Assembly: GCA_003139255.1 (NCBI GenBank)
Contig: PLIG01000103.1
Span: forward strand, 29,458-67,523
Length of the DNA: 38,066 nucleotides
Direction of reading: 5' to 3'
From: Acidimicrobiaceae bacterium
GTDB taxonomy: Bacteria > Actinomycetota > Acidimicrobiia > Acidimicrobiales > UBA8190
Each line of letters opens with the position of its first letter. Position 1 is the first letter of the stretch. Under the pieces are notes generated by a model. The model was given only the letters and a program-made list of their open reading frames with translations, had not been told where the DNA came from and made no database searches. The translations under genes and the position numbers were made by a program. Positions 1 to 8,058 of the stretch are shown here, piece by piece.

Positions 1-777
1 CTCTGGTTGCGAAGAGCCCTGCGAGCCCCCCCACCTGTCCGAGGTGGGTCGCGCCAGCTCTTTGTGCCCCACCGCGTCGAGCACACGCAGCCTCTCGCCG
101 CGGAAGGTCGTCCACGCGCGGTCGAGACGAACGATTGTCTCGAGCTCTGCCACGGTGCGAGAGAAGTCGAGGCGCAGCTCCTCGGGATCGAACTTTGCCG
201 CGTACGTGGCCTCACCTACCTGGGACTTTCCGGGTCCCAACATGGCGACGCCTCCGCAGAGAACCTCCACGAGCAGCTCCCCCGCGACAACAGCGAGCCT
301 CTTCGTCAAAGCCGAAACATGCTCGCGCCGAGCGTTGTAGATGGGTTCGCGCCGCACCGCCAGAACCGGGCCCGTGTCGAGACTGGCCTCCAGGCGCATG
401 ATGCTCACGCCTGTGACCTGGTCCCCTGCCAAGATCGCCCGCTCCACCGGGGCAGCTCCACGCCACCGTGGCAGAAGCGAGAAATGGGCGTTCAGCATGG
501 GAGTCCTCTCGAGGAGGGCTGCGGGGACGATCCGTCCGTATGCGACCACGACACCGAGTTCTGCACCCGAGCCGGGCACGTCCTCGATCCGATCCGTCAC
601 CCTCAGCCCCGTATCGAGGGCGGCCTGCTTGACCGGGCTAGGCGCCAGCCCTGCTCCCCTACCCCGCCGCTTGTCGGGTTGGCTCACCACCACGACGACG
701 TCGTGCCTGGCCTCGATCAGCGCCCGAAGCGCCGGCACAGCGGCCTCTGGCGAACCTAGGAACGCGAGCCGGGCCAT
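1..777 (-). CDS. fmt: Methionyl-tRNA formyltransferase, 3' end cut by the window
   Basis: Formylates the amino group of initiator Met-tRNA using 10-formyltetrahydrofolate. The 259 visible residues begin MARLAFLGSPEAAVPALRAL, the usual nucleotide-binding N-terminus. The catalytic segment reads NAHFSLLPRWRGAAP and is followed by SLDTGPVL, so the expected Asn, His and Asp of the hydrolase-like formyltransferase core are present. The C-terminal domain begins near residue 178 (GEATYAAKFDPEELRLDF) and is open to base 1, so the stop lies outside. The ATG at 777 has no Shine-Dalgarno but has a TAGTTT box six bases upstream. Def, which removes the formyl group added here, lies 119 bp upstream. Identification is firm; only the end is missing. 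Confidence 0.95.
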   Translation of the reverse strand, partial: MARLAFLGSPEAAVPALRALIEARHDVVVVVSQPDKRRGRGAGLAPSPVKQAALDTGLRVTDRIEDVPGSGAELGVVVAYGRIVPAALLERTPMLNAHFSLLPRWRGAAPVERAILAGDQVTGVSIMRLEASLDTGPVLAVRREPIYNARREHVSALTKRLAVVAGELLVEVLCGGVAMLGPGKSQVGEATYAAKFDPEELRLDFSRTVAELETIVRLDRAWTTFRGERLRVLDAVGHKELARPTSDRWGGSQGSSQPE

Positions 778-783
778 GTCAGA

Positions 784-789
784 AAACTA
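784..789 (-). promoter_or_regulatory. Candidate -10 box for a leaderless fmt transcript
   Basis: On the minus strand TAGTTT sits six bases before the fmt ATG. It fits the actinobacterial TAnnnT -10 consensus at the distance that would start transcription at or next to the start codon. No -35 match and no Shine-Dalgarno are visible. The 119 bp between def and fmt leaves room for a separate promoter. Confidence 0.4.
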
Positions 790-896
790 CAGGTGGGCCC
801 ACGAGCCTCGCTCTAGGCGCGCCCTTCGCGCCCTCGACTCCCCCCGAGGCGCTCAGAGCTCATGGCAGTTCTCGCCTTGGCGGCCGGCACCCTGGC

Positions 897-1418
897 TCAC
901 AGACCGCCGTTGCTTTCGAACGCCAGAGGAAGCGAACGCGCGCGCAGCACCCGGAGCGCTTCCTTACGCTGGTCAAGGTCAAGCCGGTCAACGATGAGCA
1001 CGCCGTCTAGATGATCGAGCTCGTGCTGGTAGACGCGTGCCTCGAACTCGTCGGCCTCTATGGAGATCTCGTTGCCGTCGAGATCGAACCCCGTGAGGTG
1101 GACCTCCTTTGGCCGGACGATCGGCCAAGACAGCCCTGGTACCGACAGACAACCCTCTTCGTAGGTCCATTCGCCTCCTACCTCTGTCATCTTAGGGTTG
1201 ACGACGTGGCGAGGACCCTTCTCGTCGTGCAAGTCGTACACGAACAGCCGCTTCTGCACCCCGATCTGCGGAGCAGCCAAACCCACCCCCGGTGCCTCGT
1301 ACATCGTGGCCACCATGTCGTCGACCAGGATCTTGAGGCGCCCGTCAATCTCGGTGACCTCGGGCGCGCTCTGGCGGAGAACCGGGTCGCCGTAGGTGCG
1401 GATCGCGTACGTCGTCAC
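897..1418 (-). CDS. def: Peptide deformylase
   Basis: Removes the N-formyl group from nascent proteins with a metal centre. All three family motifs are present: GVGLAAPQIGV near residue 43, EEGCLSVPG with the metal-binding Cys, and HELDHLDG with the two metal-binding His and catalytic Glu. At 173 residues it has normal length. The start is GTG at 1418 (reads MTTYAIRTYGDPVLRQ); the frame stays open further upstream but that part is arginine-rich and runs into priA, so it was not used. A TACGAT box lies six bases before the GTG and no Shine-Dalgarno is seen. It begins 41 bp after the priA stop. Confidence 0.95.
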   Translation of the reverse strand: MTTYAIRTYGDPVLRQSAPEVTEIDGRLKILVDDMVATMYEAPGVGLAAPQIGVQKRLFVYDLHDEKGPRHVVNPKMTEVGGEWTYEEGCLSVPGLSWPIVRPKEVHLTGFDLDGNEISIEADEFEARVYQHELDHLDGVLIVDRLDLDQRKEALRVLRARSLPLAFESNGGL

Positions 1419-1424
1419 CGCGTC

Positions 1425-1430
1425 ATCGTA
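1425..1430 (-). promoter_or_regulatory. Candidate -10 box for a leaderless def transcript
   Basis: TACGAT on the minus strand, six bases before the GTG start of def, matches TAnnnT. The gene has no Shine-Dalgarno. No clear -35 element is seen. Confidence 0.4.
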
Positions 1431-1459
1431 CCGGTGGCCCCTGCACCTCAGGCGCAGTC

Positions 1460-3415
1460 TCACACCCGGACGGGATCGACCTCCACACGCAGCCGACCGG
1501 AGGGGCGCCTCACATCGGCGAGCAAAGCACACAGCTCTGAGCGCCGTTCGGCGCGCACCGACCATCTGCCGTCGACAGGTCCGCTCACCTCGACGCTGCG
1601 CGGCGCCGCCTCTCGCAACGCCTCACCGTAGGCGTCGGCGGCCGCGCCAGAAACCACCGCCAGCGCGCTGAACGGGGGGAGCCGCAGCGCCTGGCGCACC
1701 GGGCGCTCAGCCTCCGACACGCGCCCGGGATCGGCCGACACGGCTGCAGCGAGCACCTCGTGTCCAGGCATGCGAGTCTGTACGAGTACCTGGCCCGAGG
1801 CACGACCCGAGGGGCCCCGCGAACCCGTAGACCCCGCCACCACCCGAGAGGCGCGCGCCAGCAAGGTAAGCGCCTCCTCTGCAGCGCGCATCCTCGGCGC
1901 CAGCAGCTCGGCGTCGAAGTCCAAGAAGACCACCGCATCGGCCTCCTCCGCCCGGTGCAACACCGCCTCGGTCCCCACGACCACGGCGGCACCGAACTCG
2001 CCCCGGCTCCGGTGAGCATTCCAGGGGCCCGGCGCCGACACATCGGCACCATCGCTTGGTCGCTGTGCCCCAGAGGCCGCTCGCCGGCCAGCCGTACCCC
2101 ACACCTCGGCCACAGCTACTCCGGCGAGAGCTTCGAGTTCCTCGCGCGCTCGTGACACGCCTACGCGAAGCACACGCATACGCCCCGCGCCGCACCGCGC
2201 GCAGACCACGGGGCGCTGGGCGCCACAGCGCCGGCAACGCAACCGGGGCGCAGCAGCGTCTTCTGTGAGCTCCAGAGCCCCGCTGCAGCGCTCGCAGCGA
2301 GCAAGCTCGAAGCAAGAGGCGCACGCCAGCAGGCGCGCCCGTCCCGTGCGGTTCAACACGCACAACACCCGCCGCCCCGGTCGCTCTCCCGCCGAGCGAA
2401 CCAGCGATACCAGGCGCTCCGAGAACAACCCCGTGCGCGGGTCGTCGCCACGACGATCGACTATCTCTAGTGCCGGCCACCCCTCGCGCTCGGCACGTCG
2501 AGAGGATCTGACAAGCCTTCCTGCACCGAGCAGGTCCAGCGTCGGACACGACGACACGAGCGCGCAGGGCGCCGCGTCGCGTCTCGCCCGCTCCGCCACC
2601 AGCTCCCAGGCGCACCAAGTGGGAGCGCGCTGCTCGTGGTATCCCTCGTCGTGAGCGTCGAGGACGAGCGCACCTGCGAGACGCGGCAGCGGAGCGAGCG
2701 CAGCCGTGCGCGTGCCGACCACCACGCATCCGCCGGCGCGGGCGACCGACCAGTCCTCGGGTAGCAACGCCACCGGTCGTCCCGAGCCCGAGAGCCGGGC
2801 CGCGAGCCGCCCGGCCCGGTCGTGCTCTGGGACCAAGACGAGTACTCCGGCGCCCTGCGGGGCACCTTCTAGAAGTCCTGCACCGGCCATGACGAGGGGG
2901 TAGAGGTCCACTGCGGGCGCCAGGCGCACCACGACCGTACCGCCGGAGAACGCCTCATCGAACGTCTCGCCCAAGAGAATCCCCGTATCGGAGAGCGAGA
3001 AAGCCGATCGAACCAGCGGTGCTCCTCCTGATGCTTGCGCGCGGCGCCCGTCACCAGCAGCACGAGATGTAGCAGGAGTCGGCGGCAGGGCCGCGACCGA
3101 CCGCGGGGCCGAAGCCGCCTTCAAGAACGCGACGACCGGACCCGCCCACCACCAGGCGGCCCACTGGGCGAGCAACATCACCGAGGGCGGCGGACCCCAA
3201 CCCCGCACCGCCTCGATCGGACGCAGGGTAACCCCAGGCCGCGGGGCTACGTCCTCCTCCACCACCCAGGCGATCACGCGACGGCCGTGGAGCACCACAC
3301 GCACCTGCGTGCCGACCCGAACACGGTCGTCCAACGAAACCGGGACCGTGTAGTCGAACGTCTTTCGGACAGCTGCGACGTCGGGCAGCACGCGAACGAC
3401 TCGCTCTATCGGCAC
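1460..3415 (-). CDS. priA: Primosomal protein N' (PriA), helicase-degenerate actinobacterial form
   Basis: PriA loads the replisome at stalled forks. The N-terminus (RVVRVLPDVAAVRKTFDYTV, then GTQVRVVLHGRRVIAWV) is the typical DNA-binding domain. Around residue 158, where a working helicase has the GSGKT P-loop, this protein reads VVVRLAPAVDLYP, and the DEEHD box is replaced by LDAHDEGYHEQ near residue 252. The zinc-binding region with eight cysteines in CxxC-type pairs is intact at roughly residues 368-413. Loss of helicase motifs with retention of the zinc domain is known for actinobacterial PriA, so it is probably a structural primosome factor. GTG start at 3415, five bases after the metK stop. 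651 residues. Confidence 0.9.
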   Translation of the reverse strand: MPIERVVRVLPDVAAVRKTFDYTVPVSLDDRVRVGTQVRVVLHGRRVIAWVVEEDVAPRPGVTLRPIEAVRGWGPPPSVMLLAQWAAWWWAGPVVAFLKAASAPRSVAALPPTPATSRAAGDGRRAQASGGAPLVRSAFSLSDTGILLGETFDEAFSGGTVVVRLAPAVDLYPLVMAGAGLLEGAPQGAGVLVLVPEHDRAGRLAARLSGSGRPVALLPEDWSVARAGGCVVVGTRTAALAPLPRLAGALVLDAHDEGYHEQRAPTWCAWELVAERARRDAAPCALVSSCPTLDLLGAGRLVRSSRRAEREGWPALEIVDRRGDDPRTGLFSERLVSLVRSAGERPGRRVLCVLNRTGRARLLACASCFELARCERCSGALELTEDAAAPRLRCRRCGAQRPVVCARCGAGRMRVLRVGVSRAREELEALAGVAVAEVWGTAGRRAASGAQRPSDGADVSAPGPWNAHRSRGEFGAAVVVGTEAVLHRAEEADAVVFLDFDAELLAPRMRAAEEALTLLARASRVVAGSTGSRGPSGRASGQVLVQTRMPGHEVLAAAVSADPGRVSEAERPVRQALRLPPFSALAVVSGAAADAYGEALREAAPRSVEVSGPVDGRWSVRAERRSELCALLADVRRPSGRLRVEVDPVRV

Positions 3416-3420
3416 CGCCT

Positions 3421-4617
3421 CTATAGGCCGAGCGCGCTCTTCAAGTCGTCGACCCTAGGCGTTGCCTCCCAGGTGAACTCCTTGTCGCTGCGCCCGAAGT
3501 GGCCGTATGCGGCAGTGCGCCGGTAGATGGGTCGCAGCAGGTCGAGATCTCGAACGATTGCAGCGGGACGAAGGTCGAACAGCTCGCGCACCGCCTGCTC
3601 GATGTGCAAGGGGTCGACCACCTCGGTACCAAAGGTCTCCAGCATCAACGACACCGGGTGTGCGACTCCGATCGCGTAGGCGACTTGCAGCTCGCAACGT
3701 CGGGCAGCTCCGGCCGCCACCACGTGCTTGGCCACCCAGCGGGCTGCATAGGCAGCAGAACGGTCCACCTTCGAAGGGTCTTTACCCGAGAACGCCCCTC
3801 CACCATGACGGGCCATCCCGCCGTAGGTGTCCACGATGATCTTGCGACCGGTGAGCCCCGTATCCGCGTGCGGGCCTCCCAGCTCGAAGCGTCCCGTAGG
3901 GTTGGCGAGCACCCGGAGCCTCGAGGCGTCGAGATCGGGCGGGAGCAAGGGGTGGATGACGTGCTCGCGCAAATCGGGGAGCAAGAGGGTCTCGATGTCC
4001 ACCCCAGGTGCGTGCTGGGTCGAGACCAAGATCGTGTCCAAGGCGACGGGTCGGCCGTCGGAGTAGATGACGCTCACCTGTGTCTTGCCGTCGGGCCGCA
4101 GGTACGGAAGCACACCAACCCGGCGCACCTGTGCGAGACGCTGCGCGAGTCGGTGCGCTAACCAGATCGGCACCGGCATGAGGTCGGGAGTCTCGTCGCA
4201 GGCGTAACCGAACATCATCCCCTGGTCACCGGCTCCCTGAGCGTTCAGCTGGTCCTCGCCGTCCGAACCGCTGCGCACCTCGTGCGCGGCGTCCACTCCC
4301 TGCGCGATGTCGGGCGACTGCTCGTCGAGCGCGACCATCACTCCGCACGTTCGACCGTTGAAGCCGTTGCCCTCGTGGTCGTAGCCGATATCGCAGACCA
4401 CATCTCGGACCAGACGCGCGATGTCCACGTAGCAACTGGTAGTCACCTCACCTGCCACCACCACCAAGCCGGTGGTGAGCAAGGTCTCGCAAGCCACGCG
4501 GCCCCGCGGATCAGCGTCAACGACGGCGTCAACGACGGCGTCCGAGATCTGGTCAGCCATCTTGTCGGGATGGCCTTCGGTGACAGATTCGGACGTGAAG
4601 GTGTGGCGATCGGTCAC
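3421..4617 (-). CDS. metK: S-adenosylmethionine synthetase
   Basis: Makes S-adenosylmethionine from methionine and ATP. The 398-residue protein has normal length and all signatures: [18 protein letters not shown] at the N-terminus, [12 protein letters not shown] near residue 130 and [19 protein letters not shown] near residue 270. The GTG start at 4617 overlaps the coaBC stop as GTGA, so translation is probably coupled. SAM made here is the methyl donor and also the cofactor of the radical SAM enzyme encoded at 25464, although the two genes are far apart and on opposite strands. Confidence 0.98.
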   Translation of the reverse strand: MTDRHTFTSESVTEGHPDKMADQISDAVVDAVVDADPRGRVACETLLTTGLVVVAGEVTTSCYVDIARLVRDVVCDIGYDHEGNGFNGRTCGVMVALDEQSPDIAQGVDAAHEVRSGSDGEDQLNAQGAGDQGMMFGYACDETPDLMPVPIWLAHRLAQRLAQVRRVGVLPYLRPDGKTQVSVIYSDGRPVALDTILVSTQHAPGVDIETLLLPDLREHVIHPLLPPDLDASRLRVLANPTGRFELGGPHADTGLTGRKIIVDTYGGMARHGGGAFSGKDPSKVDRSAAYAARWVAKHVVAAGAARRCELQVAYAIGVAHPVSLMLETFGTEVVDPLHIEQAVRELFDLRPAAIVRDLDLLRPIYRRTAAYGHFGRSDKEFTWEATPRVDDLKSALGL

Positions 4618-5882
4618 AGGTCGCTCCTCGGATCCCGGTCCCCGCCCGCCGGGGCGTCGCGGTCGAGGAGCCGGTCCACCACAATATCCAAGATGGCGTC
4701 CGCCACCTCACGTTTCGACGCCAGAGGCACCTGCCTGCTGCTGCCGTCGACCGCCAGGATCGTCACGGCATTCGTGTCATGGTCGAAGCCGGCCTCCGGC
4801 ACGGATACGTCATTGGCCACGATCAGGTCTGCTCGCTTTGCGGAAAGCTTCGCCGCGGCCCGCTGTGCCACCTCGTGCGTCTCGGCCGCGAAGCCCACGA
4901 GCACCTGGCCCTCTCGCCGGCGCCGGCCCAGCTCGGCGAGTATGTCGGGCGTCGGCTCGAAGACGATCTCATGAAGGCCCTCGGACCTCGACAGCTTCCT
5001 GCCGGACGGTGCCTTCGGGCGAAAGTCTGCGACTGCGGCCGCCATCACCACCACGTCTGCGTCCGTCGCATGCTCCAAGAGCGCCTCCTGCATCTCTGCG
5101 GCAGTGTCCACCCGCACGACTGTCGCTCCCGGCGGTCCTGGCTTTGCTGTCGCGGTTACGAGGACCACCTGCGCGCCGCGCTCCGATGCAGCATCCGCGA
5201 TGGCATGCCCTTGCTTTCCCGAAGAGCGATTGCCGATGAAGCGCACGGGATCGATCGGCTCGCGCGTCCCCCCAGCGCTCACCAGGACCCGTCTTCCTAC
5301 AAGGTCCTTGTGTCGCCTCGCTACAGCGCGAGGGCCGACCTCGAGCATGCCGAGCACGGCGTCGACGATCTCGGCCGGTTCGGCCATGCGCCCCGCGCCG
5401 ACATCCCCCCCGGCCAGTCGCCCTTCGTCTGGCGGAACGACTTGCACACCTCGGCGCACCAGAATCGACAGGTTCTCCTGGACGGCTGGGTGCTCCCACA
5501 TCTCGGTGTGCATGGCAGGGCACACGACGACCGGAGCGCGCGTTGCGAGCACCGTGGCAAGAAGAAGCCCGTCTGCGATCCCACCCGCGTAGGAACCGAT
5601 GAACCTTGCGGTCGCCGGCACCACCACGATCAGCTCCGCGACCTGCCCCAAGCGAATATGGGGGATCGCCTCGGCGTCGTCCCAAAGGCTGTGACGGCAG
5701 CGCTCCGAGGCCAACGCAGAGAACGTGGCCTCGCCCACGAAACGCAGGGCGTCGTCGGTGAGCACCGGCATCACGTGCACCCCCGCATCGACAAGGCGCC
5801 GGCATACCTCCACCGCCTTGTACGCGGCAATGCCGCCCGTCACGCCGAGGACGACTCTCTTGCCCGCCGCCCGAGGTGCCAT
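4614..5882 (-). CDS. coaBC: Bifunctional phosphopantothenoylcysteine decarboxylase / phosphopantothenate-cysteine ligase
   Basis: Catalyses two consecutive steps of coenzyme A synthesis. The N-terminal CoaC half starts [18 protein letters not shown] (flavin site), carries the His of AIPHIRLG and ends near residue 180. The C-terminal CoaB half begins [20 protein letters not shown] and contains [19 protein letters not shown] and VANDV. Two positions differ from Escherichia coli: PAMN reads PAMH, and the mobile-flap Cys (ACGD) is Gly ([10 protein letters not shown]). I believe both changes are common in Actinobacteria. ATG at 5882 is preferred over GTG at 5888 because an AAAGG lies five bases upstream. 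It lies 41 bp after the rpoZ stop and overlaps metK. Confidence 0.95.
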   Translation of the reverse strand: MAPRAAGKRVVLGVTGGIAAYKAVEVCRRLVDAGVHVMPVLTDDALRFVGEATFSALASERCRHSLWDDAEAIPHIRLGQVAELIVVVPATARFIGSYAGGIADGLLLATVLATRAPVVVCPAMHTEMWEHPAVQENLSILVRRGVQVVPPDEGRLAGGDVGAGRMAEPAEIVDAVLGMLEVGPRAVARRHKDLVGRRVLVSAGGTREPIDPVRFIGNRSSGKQGHAIADAASERGAQVVLVTATAKPGPPGATVVRVDTAAEMQEALLEHATDADVVVMAAAVADFRPKAPSGRKLSRSEGLHEIVFEPTPDILAELGRRRREGQVLVGFAAETHEVAQRAAAKLSAKRADLIVANDVSVPEAGFDHDTNAVTILAVDGSSRQVPLASKREVADAILDIVVDRLLDRDAPAGGDRDPRSDL

Positions 5883-5923
5883 CGCCACCTTTCTCGCGCG
5901 CAGCGCCAGGCGGGCGCCGCGTG

Positions 5924-6343
5924 CTATTCGACCGTCTGGGACTCGGGCACACCGCCACCCGCGTCCCCTGGCGCACCGCCAACCAGCTTGCCGCCCTCTT
6001 CGTGCTCGGTTTCACCTTCGGCAACCGCGCTCTGCGCAACGGAGCTCTCGCTCGTCACGTCGGATGCTTCGTCGCTCTCGGCCTCCTCGGCCCCCGGCTT
6101 GGAGTGGTGGTACGTCGCTTTTCCCACGGCGATCTCCTCGAAGGCGATCGTGAGTGGCTTGCCCGACACCGAGGCGACCTGGGGCGGGACCACCACTCCC
6201 ATTCCCTCTCCCAGCTGGTTGTAGTACGAGTTGATCTGGCGGGCCCGCTTGGCTGACAAGGAGACGAGTGTGAACTTCGAGTCCACCTTGTCCAAGAGGT
6301 CCTCGATCGGGGGGTCGATAAGCGTGCTGCGACGCTGGGCCAT
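5924..6343 (-). CDS. rpoZ: RNA polymerase omega subunit with acidic C-terminal tail
   Basis: Omega helps assemble RNA polymerase around beta-prime. The first 80 or so residues are the conserved domain (PIEDLLDKVDSKFTLVSLSAKR, then INSYYNQLGEG and KPLTIAFEEIAVGK). From about residue 85 to 139 the protein is a low-complexity tail rich in Glu, Ser, Ala and Gly; most omegas are 80-110 residues, so this tail is an extension. Long tails on actinobacterial omegas are known. ATG at 6343 is preceded by AGGAG at ideal spacing, one of the clearest Shine-Dalgarno sites in the window. Position between gmk and coaBC is the usual one. Confidence 0.95.
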   Translation of the reverse strand: MAQRRSTLIDPPIEDLLDKVDSKFTLVSLSAKRARQINSYYNQLGEGMGVVVPPQVASVSGKPLTIAFEEIAVGKATYHHSKPGAEEAESDEASDVTSESSVAQSAVAEGETEHEEGGKLVGGAPGDAGGGVPESQTVE

Positions 6344-6356
6344 CAGGCTCCTAAGG

Positions 6357-6384
6357 GTCGGTCGGAAACGGTCGGTCGGAAACG
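6357..6384. repeat. Two tandem copies of a 14-bp unit between gmk and rpoZ
   Basis: GTCGGTCGGAAACG occurs twice head to tail (6357-6370 and 6371-6384) and fills most of the 42-bp gap between the gmk stop and the rpoZ start. Inside each unit GTCG is itself doubled. It is upstream of the rpoZ Shine-Dalgarno, so it lies in the untranslated spacer of the mRNA. Function unknown; slippage is the simplest origin. Confidence 0.8.
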
Positions 6385-6385
6385 A

Positions 6386-6991
6386 TCAGTCGGAACAGTC
6401 ACCACTGCCGTCTCGGTGGTCCCCGTTCGAAGCAGTACGGGCCGGGAGGCCGCCGCGTGGTTTGCGGTGACGATCGAGTATATCGGCCACCTGGGCGACA
6501 GCCTTGTCCACGTCGTCGTTCACGACCACGTACGGGGTCAGGGCCCGGCCGATCCTCTCCTCCTCGGCTGCCTTGGTGACGCGCCGCGCAGCTGCTCCAG
6601 CGTCATCACCCCTGTAACGCAGACGCTCGGCCTGTTCCTCGACCGAGGGGGGCAACAGGAGCACGACGAGGGCATCGGGGTGCAGCGCCTTGACCTGTTG
6701 GGCACCCTGCAGGTCGATCTCCAAGAGCACGTCCTTCGATGCGGGAGGATCTGGGATCGGAGTCCCGTAGAGGTGGCCCAGGAATTCGGCCGACTCGAGG
6801 AAGCCTCCCGCGGCCCGGTGCTCCTCGAAAGTCTTGCGGTCCACAAAAGTGTACGCGTCCGGTGCCTCACCGCGACGTCGCGCGCGAGTCGTCCACGACC
6901 TGCTCAACCACAACGACGGGTCACGCTCGACGAGACGGCCTGCCACCGTCCCCTTCCCCGCCCCACCAGGGCCCGAGATGACGAGGATCAG
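6386..6991 (-). CDS. gmk: Guanylate kinase, apparently starting at CTG
   Basis: Phosphorylates GMP to GDP. The P-loop reads SGPGGAGKGT, followed by the GMP-binding region (SRSWTTRARRRGEAPDAYTF, then SAEFLGHLYGT and LLEIDLQGAQQV). The first ATG, GTG or TTG in this frame is GTG at 6946, which would delete the P-loop and leave a dead enzyme. Going upstream, no ATG, GTG or TTG was found as far as about 7045, deep inside mihF. CTG at 6991 overlaps the mihF stop as CTGA and gives MILVISGPGG, exactly the usual family start, and a normal length of 201 residues. I therefore call CTG as the start. Basic, polar C-terminal tail (last 20 residues) is unremarkable. Confidence 0.9.
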   Translation of the reverse strand: MILVISGPGGAGKGTVAGRLVERDPSLWLSRSWTTRARRRGEAPDAYTFVDRKTFEEHRAAGGFLESAEFLGHLYGTPIPDPPASKDVLLEIDLQGAQQVKALHPDALVVLLLPPSVEEQAERLRYRGDDAGAAARRVTKAAEEERIGRALTPYVVVNDDVDKAVAQVADILDRHRKPRGGLPARTASNGDHRDGSGDCSD

Positions 6992-7320
6992 GACTTCGAA
7001 ACGTGGGCGAGCAGCTGCTCGCGCTGGTTGACACCGAGGCCCTGCAACCGACGGCTCTCACTTATCCCCACGGTCTCCATGAGGCGGCGCGCTTTCACCT
7101 TGCCAAGACCCGGGAGTGACTCGAGGACCGACAGCACCTTCATCTTTCCGACGGTCTCGTCTCCATCAGCTCGCCGAAGCAGCTCGGACAGAGTGATGGA
7201 GCCCATCTTGAGCTTCTCTTTCACCTCGGCTCTTTCGCGGCGGACCTTGGCGGCCTTGTCCAGCGCAGCCTGGCGCTGCTCGGCAGTTAGTGCAGGAGGT
7301 TGCGGCATGTCAGCCACCAT
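6988..7320 (-). CDS. mihF: Actinobacterial integration host factor
   Basis: A small nucleoid-associated DNA-binding protein of the actinobacterial mIHF family, unrelated in sequence to proteobacterial IHF. The 110 residues contain the helix-two-turn-helix core LPGLGKVKARRLMETVGI and the conserved ending GLGVNQREQLLAHV. Gene order pyrF-mihF-gmk is typical of the phylum. ATG at 7320 is used; a second ATG at 7308 (MPQPPALTAEQR) is equally plausible. The stop overlaps the CTG start of gmk. It begins 21 bp after the pyrF stop. Confidence 0.95.
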   Translation of the reverse strand: MVADMPQPPALTAEQRQAALDKAAKVRRERAEVKEKLKMGSITLSELLRRADGDETVGKMKVLSVLESLPGLGKVKARRLMETVGISESRRLQGLGVNQREQLLAHVSKS

Positions 7321-7341
7321 AGCGCCCTGGCGAGCTGGGGG

Positions 7342-8058
7342 TCATACCCTCCGGTCGGCAGCCGATGCGGCGACTTCATCCATAAGGGCCGAGGCAACGC
7401 GCTCGGGGTCCGGCGCTGCGGTCACCGCGCGTCCGATGACGAGCACGTCAGCACCCGAGGCGAGTGCCACCGCTGGAGTGGAGGGGCGAGCCTGGTCGTC
7501 GGCTCCGCTACCTTCCGGACGAATGCCAGGGACCACGGTCAAGAGCCCCGGTGCCGCCTTGCGCACGACCGGGAGATCTGAAGCCGCGCACACCACCCCT
7601 GCGCAACCGGTCGTCGCCGCCAACGCAGCCCGGAACTCGAGCACCTCGCGCGTAGCACTGCGATCACTGGTGAGCACGGTCACTCCGAGGACCCCCGGGG
7701 ACGACACGCCTGCGCCGGCAGCAGCGGCACCCTCGGCCATGCCCTGTAACGACGCCCTGAGCATCTCCTCGCCACCCGTGGTGTGGACGGTGGTATACGT
7801 GGCCCCGAGACCACCGATGACTCGCGCGGCACGCCTCACCGTTGTCGGTATGTCGTGGAGCTTCAGATCCAAGAAGACTCGATAACCCTCGACCGTGAGC
7901 GCGCAGACGACCTCAGGACCTGCGGCGGCGAAAAGCTCGAAACCCACCTTCGCCAGGCCGAACCACGGCCGCAGCCGTCGTGCCATGCGTAAAGCCAGCA
8001 CCAAGTCGTCGACGTCCAGGGCCAGGGCCAACCGCTGGCGAGGGTCATCGATCGGCAT
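7342..8058 (-). CDS. pyrF: Orotidine 5'-phosphate decarboxylase
   Basis: Last step of UMP synthesis. The 238-residue protein shows FLDLKLHDIPTTV, which holds the catalytic Asp-Lys-Asp set, and the phosphate-binding end VVPGIRPEG followed by ADVLVIGRAVTAAPDP. ATG at 8058 gives the expected N-terminus ([17 protein letters not shown]) and has a GGGAGG Shine-Dalgarno; the frame is open further upstream but that part lies inside pyrD and does not resemble the family. It overlaps the end of pyrD by 14 bases. Confidence 0.95.
   Translation of the reverse strand: MPIDDPRQRLALALDVDDLVLALRMARRLRPWFGLAKVGFELFAAAGPEVVCALTVEGYRVFLDLKLHDIPTTVRRAARVIGGLGATYTTVHTTGGEEMLRASLQGMAEGAAAAGAGVSSPGVLGVTVLTSDRSATREVLEFRAALAATTGCAGVVCAASDLPVVRKAAPGLLTVVPGIRPEGSGADDQARPSTPAVALASGADVLVIGRAVTAAPDPERVASALMDEVAASAADRRV

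Noticed and set aside
7-759. Plus-strand open frame of 250 codons at the window edge
   Set aside because: Antisense to fmt, whose catalytic motifs are intact on the minus strand.
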